Assembly: GCF_030563405.1 (NCBI RefSeq)
Contig: NZ_CP130749.1
Coordinates: 1,178,001-1,242,000 of the forward strand
Source of the DNA: Vibrio sp. SNU_ST1
GTDB lineage: Bacteria > Pseudomonadota > Gammaproteobacteria > Enterobacterales > Vibrionaceae
Direction of reading: 5' to 3'
DNA length: 64,000 bases
Made by a program: the position numbers and the translations under genes. How positions within the stretch are numbered: the first letter of the stretch is position 1; each line of letters starts with the position of its first letter. This document shows positions 1 to 9,120 of the stretch, piece after piece. The notes below the pieces were generated by a model. It was not told the origin of the DNA and made no database searches. It saw only the letters and a list, made by a program, of their open reading frames with translations.

Positions 1-540
1 GAAATCGGTGCGGTTAAATTAGTTAACGGCGAAGTCGTCGACACCTTCCAACAACTCATGAACCCAGGGTTTCGTGTTAGCGGGTTCATTGAAAGCTATA
101 CTGGAATCAGTAACCGTATGTTAAGCACAGCGGCCAGTTGCAGCGAGGTGATGGATGAGTTTGCAGACTTTATCCAAGGCAGCCAACTTGTTGCTCACAA
201 TGCGTCGTTTGATAAGCGCTTTCTCGATGCGGAATTAGACTTTATTGGACGTGATTACAACGGACAGTTTGCTTGCTCAATGTTGATTGCTCGCCGTCTA
301 ATCCAAGATGCACCGACTCATAAGCTAGGCGATCTTGTGCGTTTTAAGAATATCGACAACGACGGTACTTTCCACAGAGCGTTAGCCGATTCAGAAATGA
401 CAGCACGGTTATGGTTATTAATGATTGATGAACTGCAAAGTAATCACGGTATTCAACAGCCGAGCTTTCAATTGATGCAGAAAATATCTAAGACGGCCAA
501 AGGTTCAATTCCAAAACTTCTGATGAGCAACAGAAATTAA
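1..540 (+). CDS. DnaQ-like 3'-5' exonuclease, 5'-truncated by window edge
   Basis: The frame is open from base 1 and reads EIGAVKL at its start, which is the segment just after the ExoI (DxE) motif of DnaQ/epsilon-type DEDD exonucleases; the DxE itself lies outside the window. ExoII is visible as HNASFDKRFL and ExoIII as HRALADSEMT, the DEDDh arrangement with the catalytic His and Asp. These enzymes remove nucleotides from DNA or RNA 3' ends using two metal ions. The protein stops soon after the nuclease domain, so it is a stand-alone exonuclease or an accessory epsilon-like protein rather than a polymerase fusion. Which subgroup it belongs to cannot be told without the N-terminus. Confidence 0.85.
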   Translation, partial: EIGAVKLVNGEVVDTFQQLMNPGFRVSGFIESYTGISNRMLSTAASCSEVMDEFADFIQGSQLVAHNASFDKRFLDAELDFIGRDYNGQFACSMLIARRLIQDAPTHKLGDLVRFKNIDNDGTFHRALADSEMTARLWLLMIDELQSNHGIQQPSFQLMQKISKTAKGSIPKLLMSNRN

Positions 541-622
541 ATATCTAAACTCTCTCCCCTTCAAGTTTGATTGACAGGCGAGTCGCATTGATAACAGCTA
601 GCCTTTAGAACGAAAGAGAACT

Positions 623-1459
623 TTACTCCTGCAGTGATTCAAATGTTCCTTTAAGGCTTGCTAATTCACTCATGAAATAAGCCCACTGCTTATTATTGCT
701 GCTTTCTACGATATCGACTAAAAAAATGGCTGACGTTTCCATGTTCTTGTTAAGCTCAGGCTCAAGTCCTTCAGGGTAATAAGCTTCATTGTTCAGAAGC
801 AGGTTCATAATAATCGACTGAGCGATACGTAAATCACTTTTCTTTTCCATCAATGTCGATAAATCTTGATAGGTATTATTTTGATATTGGCGCCAGCTAT
901 CGTTGGTATTTACCCACTCTTGGGACCAAGCAAGAATAATCTTTTTTTGCTCTTCGGATACCGATCCTAACCACCGCTCTAGCCTATCTCCTATTCGATT
1001 TCGGTATCGTTCTCTGGAATCTATATCATTCAATGACAATCTTTCTTCGTAATACTCTTGCTGCTTTTCTCTCAAGTTCTTTAAGAATTCGTTATCTTGT
1101 TTAGGGTTAAACTGCATGCTTAAAGCGTAAATATCGGGAGAGAACTTACTAACAATTGAGCGAATATGGTCTTTAATTTGGTCACTTTGTTCAGTGACAA
1201 AAGCAGAATTCATATTAGAACGATCTGTATTTTGGATCACTTCTAATTGCGAAATATACAACGGCAGTTGAGTTTCTTTGTGCCATAGCTGCAATAAGTC
1301 GAGGCGCTCTTCGAGCTCTGATTCCTGACTATTGGAGAGAGTTACAAAGTCTTCAATATAGCTAACGGCAAACCAACTGATATTGTTATAAGCGAATTTG
1401 GTCCCACAGCCAGTGAATAGAAAACAGCTTAATAAGACTAACCAACGACACTTTCTCAT
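623..1459 (-). CDS. DUF6279-type lipoprotein
   Basis: A 278-residue protein with a lipoprotein signal: a basic start (MRKCRW), a hydrophobic run and lipobox LFTGC with acylated Cys18. It is therefore expected to be anchored in the inner or outer membrane facing the periplasm. The rest is helical and charged, with Trp/Arg-rich stretches such as RWLGSVSEEQ, which fits the DUF6279 lipoproteins of gamma-proteobacteria; this family assignment is from memory of its appearance. The start is supported by a GAGAGGG ribosome site 5 bases upstream. Function is unknown. It is convergent with the exonuclease gene and has no operon partner. Confidence 0.7.
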   Translation of the reverse strand: MRKCRWLVLLSCFLFTGCGTKFAYNNISWFAVSYIEDFVTLSNSQESELEERLDLLQLWHKETQLPLYISQLEVIQNTDRSNMNSAFVTEQSDQIKDHIRSIVSKFSPDIYALSMQFNPKQDNEFLKNLREKQQEYYEERLSLNDIDSRERYRNRIGDRLERWLGSVSEEQKKIILAWSQEWVNTNDSWRQYQNNTYQDLSTLMEKKSDLRIAQSIIMNLLLNNEAYYPEGLEPELNKNMETSAIFLVDIVESSNNKQWAYFMSELASLKGTFESLQE

Positions 1460-1722
1460 TACACCCTCTCACAACATTTTACTCAACGACGAACCTCAAT
1501 ACGATCTTATAACATTAGCTACAAAATCGGGTTCTCGTAAAACTTTCGGATAAATTGAGGCTTTGTCTTGCTAAATAGGCAGTTTCGGCAAATGCTTAAA
1601 ATAAACCCATTCACAGTGGTGATGTTATTCATTTTTAATTACTCATTAAAAAGCAACACAATACATATTAAACGGTATATGTTTTGCATAACTTCAAATG
1701 ATTAGTATTTGGGAGGCAAGCT

Positions 1723-1896
1723 ATGTCCGCAATTCCTCATCATACAAGTGAATTAGAATATGAGCTTTGCTATTTTGACGATGGGAAAATAATCACAATT
1801 GCGATATTTGCTAATAATCGACAGGAAGCGATGGCTTGGTATCTTAGCGAAGGAAAACATATCAATGATCTTTATTCGATCAGACCGGATGAATAG
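1723..1896 (+). CDS. Small conserved-looking hypothetical protein, 57 aa
   Basis: A short ORF beginning ATGTCCGCAATTCC with a good ribosome site (GGGAGG, 9 bases upstream) and ordinary codon use. The product is acidic and lacks a signal peptide or membrane segment; it contains a short beta-like stretch (KIITIAIFANN) followed by a helix (RQEAMAWYLSEGKH). I do not recognise the family. It stands alone between a divergent lipoprotein gene and the end of dbpA. The strong Shine-Dalgarno and protein-like composition argue that it is real, but only conservation would prove it. Confidence 0.55.
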   Translation: MSAIPHHTSELEYELCYFDDGKIITIAIFANNRQEAMAWYLSEGKHINDLYSIRPDE

Positions 1897-2028
1897 ATCT
1901 ATGGTTAGCAGCTTGGGTGAATTAGCTCAGGTAATAACCAATTAAGCTAAGGTGATAACCAATTGTGGAACACCCTTTACTGCATTTTTATTAGAGTGAC
2001 ACTTGCAGTAAAGGGCTACATTCTCGAA

Positions 2029-3408
2029 TTATTTCAGAATTCGGGCGCGGAATTGACGACCCTTCATTTTACCTGATTCGATTTTACCTAATGCTTTCTT
2101 AGCCATTGATCTTTCTACAGCAACGTAAGCGCGCATCGCGAACAAGTTGATCTTACCTACTGATTTACCATCAATACCGCCTTGGCCTGTCAACGCACCA
2201 AGAATATCACCTGCGCGAAGTTTCGCTTTCTTACCACCATCAATCTGGATAGTTACCATGTTTGAGTAGTACGGCTTAGCAATTGGTTTAGCTGGCAACT
2301 GAGACGGTTCGATTGGCATATCCATGTACTCATCAATTTGAGCAACACGGTGCATCTCTTTTTCGCTAAAGAAGCTAATTGCGACACCTTTACTTCCTGC
2401 ACGACCTGTACGACCGATGCGGTGCACGTGTACTTCAGGATCACGAGACAACTCAAAGTTGAACACAGCATCTAGGTTATCAACATCAAGACCACGAGCG
2501 GCAACATCTGTTGCAACCAAGATAGAGATGGTTTTATTCGAGAACTGAACCAAAGCTTGGTCACGTTCACGCTGTTCCATGTCGCCATGAAGCTCGATAA
2601 CACTGAAGCCACGGTGGCTTAGCTCGTCGTTTACGTTCTGAACTTCTTTCTTAGTGTTACAGAACACAACTGCTGACTCCGGTTGATGATAAAGAAGCAT
2701 TAGCTCTAGTGCGTCATCACGAGCTTCAGTACCTTCAACCTTATAAAAGTGTTGCTGGATGCTTGAGTGATCATGCGTTGATTCAACCTTCACCATTTCA
2801 GGGTTATTCATGATGCGGTCTGCAACAGATTTAATCTGTTTAGGGAAAGTTGCACTGAACAATAACGTTTGACGATCTTTTGGTGCTGCTTCAATAACAG
2901 CATCAAGTGCATCTTGGAAGCCCATTTCCAGCATGCGATCGGCTTCATCTAACACAAGTGTGTTCAACTCAGACAGGTCAATACGCTCTCTCTCTAGGTG
3001 GTCCAGAATACGACCAGGAGTGCCCACAAGAATGTGCGCGCCATGCTCTAATGAACCAATTTGTGGGCCCATTGGCATACCGCCACAAAGTGTCAGCACT
3101 TTAATGTTGTGAATACCACGAGCAAGAGTACGAATCTCTTTTGCTACTTGGTCTGCAAGTTCACGAGTCGGACATAACACTAAAGACTGAACACGGAAAC
3201 GCTTAACGCGTAGGTTTTGCAGCACGCCTAAACCAAAAGCAGCTGTTTTACCTGAACCCGTTTTACCCTGACCGATAACATCCTTGCCATCCAGAATAGT
3301 AGGAAGACTTAACGCTTGAATAGGCGTCATTTCAGTATAACCAAGAGAATCTAACGTATTTAGAAGCTCTGGTTTAAGGGCGATTGAAGAGAATTTTGAA
3401 GTGCTCAA
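2029..3408 (-). CDS. dbpA: ATP-dependent RNA helicase DbpA
   Basis: A 459-residue DEAD-box helicase. Visible motifs: Q-motif region (YTEMTPIQALSLP), Walker A (GKTGSGKTAA), DEAD (VLDEADRML), SAT (LLFSATFP) and motif VI (HRIGRTGRAG). The last ~75 residues form the DbpA RNA-recognition domain (GDILGALTGQGGIDG), which in E. coli binds hairpin 92 of 23S rRNA, so the role is large-subunit ribosome assembly. The length matches E. coli DbpA. The apparent start is TTG with a GGAT element upstream; no in-frame ATG lies nearby. The gene is monocistronic and separated from the upstream reductase by a terminator. Confidence 0.95.
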   Translation of the reverse strand: MSTSKFSSIALKPELLNTLDSLGYTEMTPIQALSLPTILDGKDVIGQGKTGSGKTAAFGLGVLQNLRVKRFRVQSLVLCPTRELADQVAKEIRTLARGIHNIKVLTLCGGMPMGPQIGSLEHGAHILVGTPGRILDHLERERIDLSELNTLVLDEADRMLEMGFQDALDAVIEAAPKDRQTLLFSATFPKQIKSVADRIMNNPEMVKVESTHDHSSIQQHFYKVEGTEARDDALELMLLYHQPESAVVFCNTKKEVQNVNDELSHRGFSVIELHGDMEQRERDQALVQFSNKTISILVATDVAARGLDVDNLDAVFNFELSRDPEVHVHRIGRTGRAGSKGVAISFFSEKEMHRVAQIDEYMDMPIEPSQLPAKPIAKPYYSNMVTIQIDGGKKAKLRAGDILGALTGQGGIDGKSVGKINLFAMRAYVAVERSMAKKALGKIESGKMKGRQFRARILK

Positions 3409-3510
3409 TGGAAATATCCAACTGGTGAAAAACAGAGTGCATTATGAGTGTTTTTGAAAATTATTCCACCTTAATCACAGTTTTGAGGAAACATGTTAGG
3501 GGCACACAAA

Positions 3511-3536
3511 AAAGCCAGCTTTGTTAGCTGGCTTTT
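3511..3536 (-). terminator. Rho-independent terminator of the aldo/keto reductase gene
   Basis: AAAGCCAGC and GCTGGCTTTT form a 9-bp stem with a 7-base loop. Read on the minus strand it ends in a T run, just after the aldo/keto reductase stop and before dbpA. Confidence 0.85.
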
Positions 3537-3557
3537 ACTTCTATTTTGAGTCGCTTT

Positions 3558-4466
3558 CTATGGCACACCGTGGCCTTTAGATGCGACCCATACGCGATAC
3601 CACTGCTCACGAGTCAGTTCGATTTTCAGTGAATCAACAGCCGTTTTCACACGTTCAATCTTACCTGAACCAATAATAGTAATCGGGTGAGACGGTAATC
3701 GACGAACCCAAGCGTAAATTACTTGGTCAATGCTATCTGCACCCACTTCTTGGCGAATGGCTTCTAGCTCATCACGAACACGAATTGCTTGCGCTGAATC
3801 GCCACTGAAGATGCTACCGCCACCGAGACAAGACCACGCCATCGGGCGAGTACGGTTCATCTGCAATTGATCTAGCGTGCCATCATGAGCCACTTCGAAG
3901 TTCAATGGGTTGATTTCAACTTGGTTAGTCACCAATGGCTTGCCTAGTCGAGATTGCAGTAAGTCGAACTGGCGCGGTGAAAAATTAGAGACACCGAAGT
4001 GCTTCACTTTACCGACCTTGTGTAATTCTGCGAACGCTTCTGCCACTTCATCTGCGTCCATCAATACGTCAGGGCGATGAATCAGTAATACATCAAGTTC
4101 GGTTACACCCAAACGCTCTAGAGAGTTATTTACCGATTGGTAAATATGATGCGCGCTGGTGTCATAGTGGTTGATCTTGCGGTCTGGAGTGTGATCACCA
4201 CACAAGTTGATATCGCACTTGGTGACGATTTGGATATCATCACGAAGACTTGGCTCAAGCGCTAATGCTTCACCAAACAGCTTTTCACATTGGTAGTCAC
4301 CATAAATATCTGCGTGATCAACCGTTGTGATGCCAAGATCAATGTGCTGCTTCAGAAAAGTCAGACGCTGTTGCGGGGTCATACCCCACTCTGCTGTACG
4401 CCAGTATCCTTGCACCAGCTCAGAAAATTCTGGGCCTTGTGGCGCTACCGTTACTTTTGCAACCAT
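3558..4466 (-). CDS. Aldo/keto reductase, YdhF-like
   Basis: A 302-residue NAD(P)H-dependent oxidoreductase of the AKR superfamily, (beta/alpha)8 barrel, cytosolic. Seen in order: the catalytic Asp/Tyr segment TVDHADIYGDY, the catalytic Lys in IVTKCDI, the His in LLIHRPD, and the NADP-binding C-terminal part ITIIGSGKIERV. The layout matches the E. coli YdhF group, which reduces aldehydes and ketones of uncertain physiological identity. The start has a strong AAAGGAGA ribosome site. It sits upstream of dbpA but is separated from it by a terminator, so it is its own transcription unit. Confidence 0.88.
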   Translation of the reverse strand: MVAKVTVAPQGPEFSELVQGYWRTAEWGMTPQQRLTFLKQHIDLGITTVDHADIYGDYQCEKLFGEALALEPSLRDDIQIVTKCDINLCGDHTPDRKINHYDTSAHHIYQSVNNSLERLGVTELDVLLIHRPDVLMDADEVAEAFAELHKVGKVKHFGVSNFSPRQFDLLQSRLGKPLVTNQVEINPLNFEVAHDGTLDQLQMNRTRPMAWSCLGGGSIFSGDSAQAIRVRDELEAIRQEVGADSIDQVIYAWVRRLPSHPITIIGSGKIERVKTAVDSLKIELTREQWYRVWVASKGHGVP

Positions 4467-4683
4467 GGGTTGTCTCCTTTATCAATACTGAACGTATCCT
4501 AAGCTCGTTTTACCGAAGGCTCAACGTATAACAAATGGCAAAGTTAAACGCTTCCTAAAAATGTGAGAGCCACAGAAAAACGAACACTTAAATGAATTAT
4601 AACTTGCTGTCTGTCCCTCAGCCGTTCTTCTGAAAGGCCTGTTTAGCCTAATAAATAACGAAACCATCTATAAATTTGAGCAA

Positions 4684-5277
4684 TTAAAGACGATTTAGTT
4701 CAACCGTTAAGTTATCACCATCACTATGTAACTGAATCCAAGGAGCTGAAGAACTAGAAGAAGATAAGGAAGAACTAGGCACGTTCCATACACTCATTTG
4801 CTCAGAGGAACGATGTGGTGAGTTGATGAATTCGACGAGTTGTTTATCTACCTTGTCGTAACCAATGCCCTCACGCTTCGCTTGTTCAAGTTGAGCGACA
4901 ACATCGAACTCATCCTCTCCAATGCGAATTGAACTAAGAGCAAAGCCATCTTGGCGAAGATATGCCTGAAGCTTTGTGTAACTAAGGTTCGAATATGGCA
5001 GGTTTAAGCGAACCACTTCAATGCTTGAGTCACCCAACTCCAGTTCAACATAAATATCCAAATCATAATATTGGGTTAGGTCACTGCACAACAGAGTGCC
5101 TTCAACTTCGCCACAATCCATAAGATCGATATCGTTGATATAGTTTTGGGAACTCGGTTGAGTTGGGCTGCTATTAAATACCGTTCTCAGCCACCAGCTT
5201 TCACTCGCTTGCACAGAAAATGAAAGGGTATTCAGAGCTAGTAACAAAGGTAATATTAGGATAGGAAGAGTTCTCAT
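4684..5277 (-). CDS. Secreted hypothetical protein with Ser-rich segment
   Basis: A 197-residue protein with a clear Sec signal peptide (hydrophobic core LILPLLLALNTLSF, likely cleavage after QAS). The mature part has two Cys close together (MDCGEVEGTLLCSD), which could pair in the periplasm, and a poly-Ser linker near residues 167-178 before a short C-terminal beta-rich tail. I do not recognise the family. It is transcribed alone, divergent from the M3 peptidase gene. A periplasmic or outer-membrane-associated structural role is possible but not shown. Confidence 0.6.
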   Translation of the reverse strand: MRTLPILILPLLLALNTLSFSVQASESWWLRTVFNSSPTQPSSQNYINDIDLMDCGEVEGTLLCSDLTQYYDLDIYVELELGDSSIEVVRLNLPYSNLSYTKLQAYLRQDGFALSSIRIGEDEFDVVAQLEQAKREGIGYDKVDKQLVEFINSPHRSSEQMSVWNVPSSSLSSSSSSAPWIQLHSDGDNLTVELNRL

Positions 5278-5494
5278 TAATTGTGCTTATTTCGCGCGGC
5301 ATGAAACACCCATTATACGTTACCAACAAACAACCGCTCGATTTACATCTATAAAACTAAAAATATTGCTCAAAGATAATATTAACAAACTTGATACTAA
5401 GAAGAGTTGCACTCTGTTATATCTGTCGTCACACAATACACCCCGCGAATGTGTCATAATGTTGAAATTAATGAATAATTTACAAGGAACGTCC

Positions 5495-7342
5495 ATGACT
5501 GCAACGAACTATCTCAACCAATTGAACCAAAAGTATCTTGCGACTCATAAAGCGAAAGAAGACTTCTTTTGGGATACTTATATGGGGATCAGTGACGACC
5601 ATGATGGCTCGACGCTCGCGCAGACCCAATGGACTGAATTTCTTAGCTCTGCCAAGCAAATTGCTGCTATCGAAACGCAACTAGCTACTATCGAAGAAAT
5701 TCAAGACCCTCAAGAAAAAGAGAGCACACTTACTGGGCTAAATGGTTGGTTGGCGACCTTTAAATCTCATGCTATTGAGTCTGAGCAGTCACAAAAACTT
5801 AAGGCTGATCTCATCAAGTTTGAAGCCGATCTGTTTGAGAAAAAACAGAATCATGTAATGACTTACGTGAATGAAGCGGGCGAAGACACAGAAGGGTCGT
5901 TACCGGTTCTAGGTTCAACAGTAAGAACCAATAATAGTGAAAAAGTTAGGCTTTCAGCTCACCAAACACTACTAGGTTTAGAGCAGTGGCTGCTGGCTAA
6001 CGGCTTCATTGAGCTCATCAAAAAACGTAATCAGTTTGCTCAGTCACTGGGCTTCAAAACCTTTTTTGATTATTCCGTCGTTAAAACCGAGCAGATGACA
6101 ACTGAGCAACTGTTTACAATCTTGGATGATTTTGAAGCTCGCACGCGAGATAACCATCAAAAAAGCCTAGAAAGCTTAACTGAGAAAAAAGGTCCGAGTA
6201 CTCTAGAAGCTCATAATTTCACCTACTCTTTCGCAGGTGACGTTATGAATGATCTCGACCCTTATGTTCCCTTTTCAAAGTCACTAAGACGCTGGGTTGA
6301 GTCTTTTGGTCGCCTTAATATTGAATACTCACAAGCAACACTTAAATTAGATCTACTCGATCGTAAAGGAAAGTATCCAAACGGTTTCTGTCATGGCCCT
6401 ATCCCTTCTTTCTACGATCAAGGTGCTTGGGTAGCTGCACAGGTTAACTTCACAAGCAATGCCAAGCCCGACCAAATCGGCAGCGGATACGATGGTATAA
6501 ACACGCTGTTTCACGAGGGCGGCCACGCTGCGCATTTCGCTAATGTTAAAATGAACGCGCCTTGTTTCTCTCAAGAGTTTGCACCAACATCGATGGCATA
6601 TGCCGAAACTCAATCCATGTTCTGTGACAGCTTGTTGAATGACGCTGACTGGCTCAAACAATACGCCCTGAATGCGGAAGGCCAAGCAGTACCAGATGAG
6701 CTAATCAAAGCCATCATCGATAACAAACAACCTTTCCGAGCCTATCAAGAGCGAAGCATTCTTGTGGTCCCATACTTCGAACGAGCACTTTACGAATTGG
6801 CAGATGAAGACCTCACGCCTGAAAAGATCACTGCTCTTGCTCGTAGCAGCGAGAAAACGATTCTTGGTTTGGCTTGTAGCCCTCGCCCATTAATGGCGAT
6901 CCCTCACCTATTGTCGGATGAAGCCTCTTGCGCATATCAGGGTTACTTATTAGCTCATATGGCCGTGTATCAAACTCGTGCATATTTCACCGATAAGTTT
7001 GGCTACTTAACGGATAACCCAGAGATCGGCCCTTTGTTAGCTAAGCACTATTGGCACCAAGGCAATAGCGTGAACCATAACGGGACAATCGAAAGCTTAA
7101 CTGGGGAAGGTTTTAATGCCAAATACCTCGCTGACGAGTGTAATCTGTCACCAGAAGAAGCTTGGGCTATCGAAGAGCTAAAAATCAAACAACTGTCGAC
7201 AAGAGAACGTGCGCCAGTCACTGATTTAAATGCGAAGATATCGATCGTTGATGGAGCGACAGAGTTGGCGAATAACGACAAATCAAATTCTCAAATGTGT
7301 GATGAGTTTGAGCACTTTATCGTAGAGCAATACGGCCGGTAG
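5495..7342 (+). CDS. M3-family metallopeptidase (oligoendopeptidase F-like)
   Basis: A 615-residue zinc peptidase. HEGGHAAHF at residues 340-348 is the HExxH zinc site of the M3 (thimet/oligopeptidase) family, and the downstream glutamate ligand is probably in FAPTSMAYAETQSM. There is no signal peptide, so it should degrade oligopeptides in the cytoplasm. The frame is open further upstream, but the ATG at 5495 is chosen because it follows an AAGGAAC ribosome site and begins an ordinary soluble N-terminus (MTATNYLNQL). It is a single gene ending in a bidirectional terminator. Confidence 0.88.
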   Translation: MTATNYLNQLNQKYLATHKAKEDFFWDTYMGISDDHDGSTLAQTQWTEFLSSAKQIAAIETQLATIEEIQDPQEKESTLTGLNGWLATFKSHAIESEQSQKLKADLIKFEADLFEKKQNHVMTYVNEAGEDTEGSLPVLGSTVRTNNSEKVRLSAHQTLLGLEQWLLANGFIELIKKRNQFAQSLGFKTFFDYSVVKTEQMTTEQLFTILDDFEARTRDNHQKSLESLTEKKGPSTLEAHNFTYSFAGDVMNDLDPYVPFSKSLRRWVESFGRLNIEYSQATLKLDLLDRKGKYPNGFCHGPIPSFYDQGAWVAAQVNFTSNAKPDQIGSGYDGINTLFHEGGHAAHFANVKMNAPCFSQEFAPTSMAYAETQSMFCDSLLNDADWLKQYALNAEGQAVPDELIKAIIDNKQPFRAYQERSILVVPYFERALYELADEDLTPEKITALARSSEKTILGLACSPRPLMAIPHLLSDEASCAYQGYLLAHMAVYQTRAYFTDKFGYLTDNPEIGPLLAKHYWHQGNSVNHNGTIESLTGEGFNAKYLADECNLSPEEAWAIEELKIKQLSTRERAPVTDLNAKISIVDGATELANNDKSNSQMCDEFEHFIVEQYGR

Positions 7343-7385
7343 ATTGTATGTGAGTCTCAGTGACAAAGACTCAAGCCTAAAACTC

Positions 7386-7414
7386 AAAAAGGACGATAGT
7401 TTATCGTCCTTTTT
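7386..7414. terminator. Bidirectional terminator
   Basis: AAAGGACGATA and TATCGTCCTTT pair around a GTT loop, flanked by A and T runs on both sides. It lies between the convergent M3 peptidase gene and the 7431 hypothetical. Confidence 0.9.
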
Positions 7415-7430
7415 ATTTACAGCTTTGGAT

Positions 7431-7817
7431 CTACTTCATGACACCAGCCAAGCGAATTTTAGCATCAAGAACAATATCGACAGAATCAACACTTCTTAGT
7501 GATTTCCGATGGATACCACATACCTGCCCCGTCAGCACGATATAAAACTTTCCTGTTTTGAGTAAATTCCAAGCTTCATCAAGAGATCTAGCATAAACCT
7601 TATTCTTGAGATCTTGCGGACGGGTACCTGCAACTCTTCCATGTTTACGCGCCAATTCAAATAGCCCATTTCGATTCGGTTTACATGTAAACAGAGTGTC
7701 ATTTCCGTAAATAACACCCTTGGCAGTAATGCTCTTAACCATTACATTCTCCAGATTATCATTCCACTCATAACACTGAGTGCCAAACCACATATCGGCT
7801 GGATCCTTAAACGGCAA
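7431..7817 (-). CDS. Hypothetical protein, start uncertain
   Basis: A 128-residue product from a TTG, with no recognised domain, signal peptide or membrane segment. Central features are FTCKPNRNGLFELARKHGR and a C-terminal beta-rich part with GQVCGIHRKSL. No ribosome site precedes the TTG, and the same frame stays open for another 78 bases upstream (to 7895) with protein-like codons but no ATG, GTG or TTG, ending where the 8-bp tandem repeat begins. It may be a 5'-damaged gene, may use a non-standard start, or may start at the internal ATG near 7793. Function unknown. Confidence 0.45.
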   Translation of the reverse strand: MPFKDPADMWFGTQCYEWNDNLENVMVKSITAKGVIYGNDTLFTCKPNRNGLFELARKHGRVAGTRPQDLKNKVYARSLDEAWNLLKTGKFYIVLTGQVCGIHRKSLRSVDSVDIVLDAKIRLAGVMK

Positions 7818-7893
7818 AAAGAAGAGAACATGGTGTAACGACCGGGCATGCGATACACCAAAGTAATCAGATTTAAAGTTCTTAAGCTCTAAA

Positions 7894-7925
7894 AGCTATT
7901 AAGCTATTAAGCTATTAAGCTATTA
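7894..7925. repeat. Four perfect copies of an 8-bp tandem repeat
   Basis: AGCTATTA is repeated four times, immediately 3' of the porin stop codon. It is flanked by the inverted pair TAAGCTCT (7883-7890) and AGAGCTTA (7926-7933), the latter overlapping the porin stop. The unit is AT-rich and internally carries AGCT, so the block could fold in several registers. Confidence 0.9.
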
Positions 7926-7930
7926 AGAGC

Positions 7931-8965
7931 TTAGAAGTAGTAGTAAGCAGCTGCGAATACGTGTGTTTCTTCATCGTACTGTGCGCTAGTTGAACCAATA
8001 CGAGCGCCATCGATATCTTGCTTGATTTCAATACCCATGTCAGCGTTGTCTGCAATACGGTACATTGCCGCGATGTTGATGTAAGAAGCATCTACGTCCG
8101 CTTGGCCATCAAGTTCATTGCTGTTAGAGGCGTAACCGGCTGCTATTGTTAGGTCTTCAGAAACCGCGTAACCACCTGAAACGTAGTAACCAGTATCCTT
8201 TTTCGAATCACTCTCATCAATCCAAGAGTTCATACCTAATGTAAGATCACCAACTTTTACGTTACCAGACACTGTGTATACTTCGTAATTAGAGTCGTTA
8301 TCACGAGATTCATAGCCAGCGTATAGGTTGAACACCTCTTGCTCTAGGCCGATGTAACCGTTAATACCTTTGTCTGCATCGTTATGATCATCGTCGGTTT
8401 CAAAGTAAGAAATACCGTAAGCAATGCCGCTGGTCGCGCCTTGGAATTTAACAACGTTGAAGCCGTCAGAGGCATCACCAGCAGAAGCTCCAAACTCGTA
8501 AGTGTTGTCACCAGCACCATCAACTTTGTCTAGCGCCGTATCGTTCTCCCAACCGAATGAAGCAATACCGAAACCAGTGTCAAAGCCAAGCCATGCTTTA
8601 TCTACATTAGTTGCAGGGCCAGTATCGATACCGTTTGTCCAACCAGCGGTTGCTGCGTCATTAGCTAAAACATTGTTGTCTGCTGTGTAGTTCACCATTA
8701 AGTCAGTTTCGAAGTAACCAACAATACGGTTGTTACGGTAGTTTACGGCAAGAGTAAGACCAGTTGCCCAGTCATCGTAGAACGCTTTAGAACCAGTATC
8801 GTAGTAACCACCAACACCGAAAGAACCGGAGACAGAAAATTGATCTTTATGCATTGAATCAAATGCGAACATGTCTTCATTTTGGCTGTTTTGGCTGCTT
8901 GTATTTACAGCAAAAGCTGAACTTGAAATGCTTGCAATCGCAAGTGCTACTAATGTCTTTTTCAT
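7931..8965 (-). CDS. Outer-membrane general porin
   Basis: A 344-residue beta-barrel protein of the Gram-negative porin family. The signal peptide is MKKTLVALAIASISSSAFA; the mature part alternates aromatic and polar residues, is strongly acidic, and ends in a barrel-type AAYYYF with terminal Phe, the signal used by the BAM machinery. It would form a diffusion pore for small solutes, in the manner of OmpU/OmpC-type porins; which paralogue it is cannot be told. ATG 8965 is preferred over the GTG nine bases upstream because it directly begins the signal peptide. Confidence 0.88.
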   Translation of the reverse strand: MKKTLVALAIASISSSAFAVNTSSQNSQNEDMFAFDSMHKDQFSVSGSFGVGGYYDTGSKAFYDDWATGLTLAVNYRNNRIVGYFETDLMVNYTADNNVLANDAATAGWTNGIDTGPATNVDKAWLGFDTGFGIASFGWENDTALDKVDGAGDNTYEFGASAGDASDGFNVVKFQGATSGIAYGISYFETDDDHNDADKGINGYIGLEQEVFNLYAGYESRDNDSNYEVYTVSGNVKVGDLTLGMNSWIDESDSKKDTGYYVSGGYAVSEDLTIAAGYASNSNELDGQADVDASYINIAAMYRIADNADMGIEIKQDIDGARIGSTSAQYDEETHVFAAAYYYF

Positions 8966-9120
8966 AATAACCACTACCTATATATTGATTCGGCCTTATT
9001 AGTCCGGCCTTTTGGAGTAGCGCTATTGTTCAAAAAAACAGGTTATTGATATACCGTAAATTTACTGAAATTTTATAGCTTTGGTGAATTTCATGAAATA
9101 AGAATATATTAATGTGTCGT

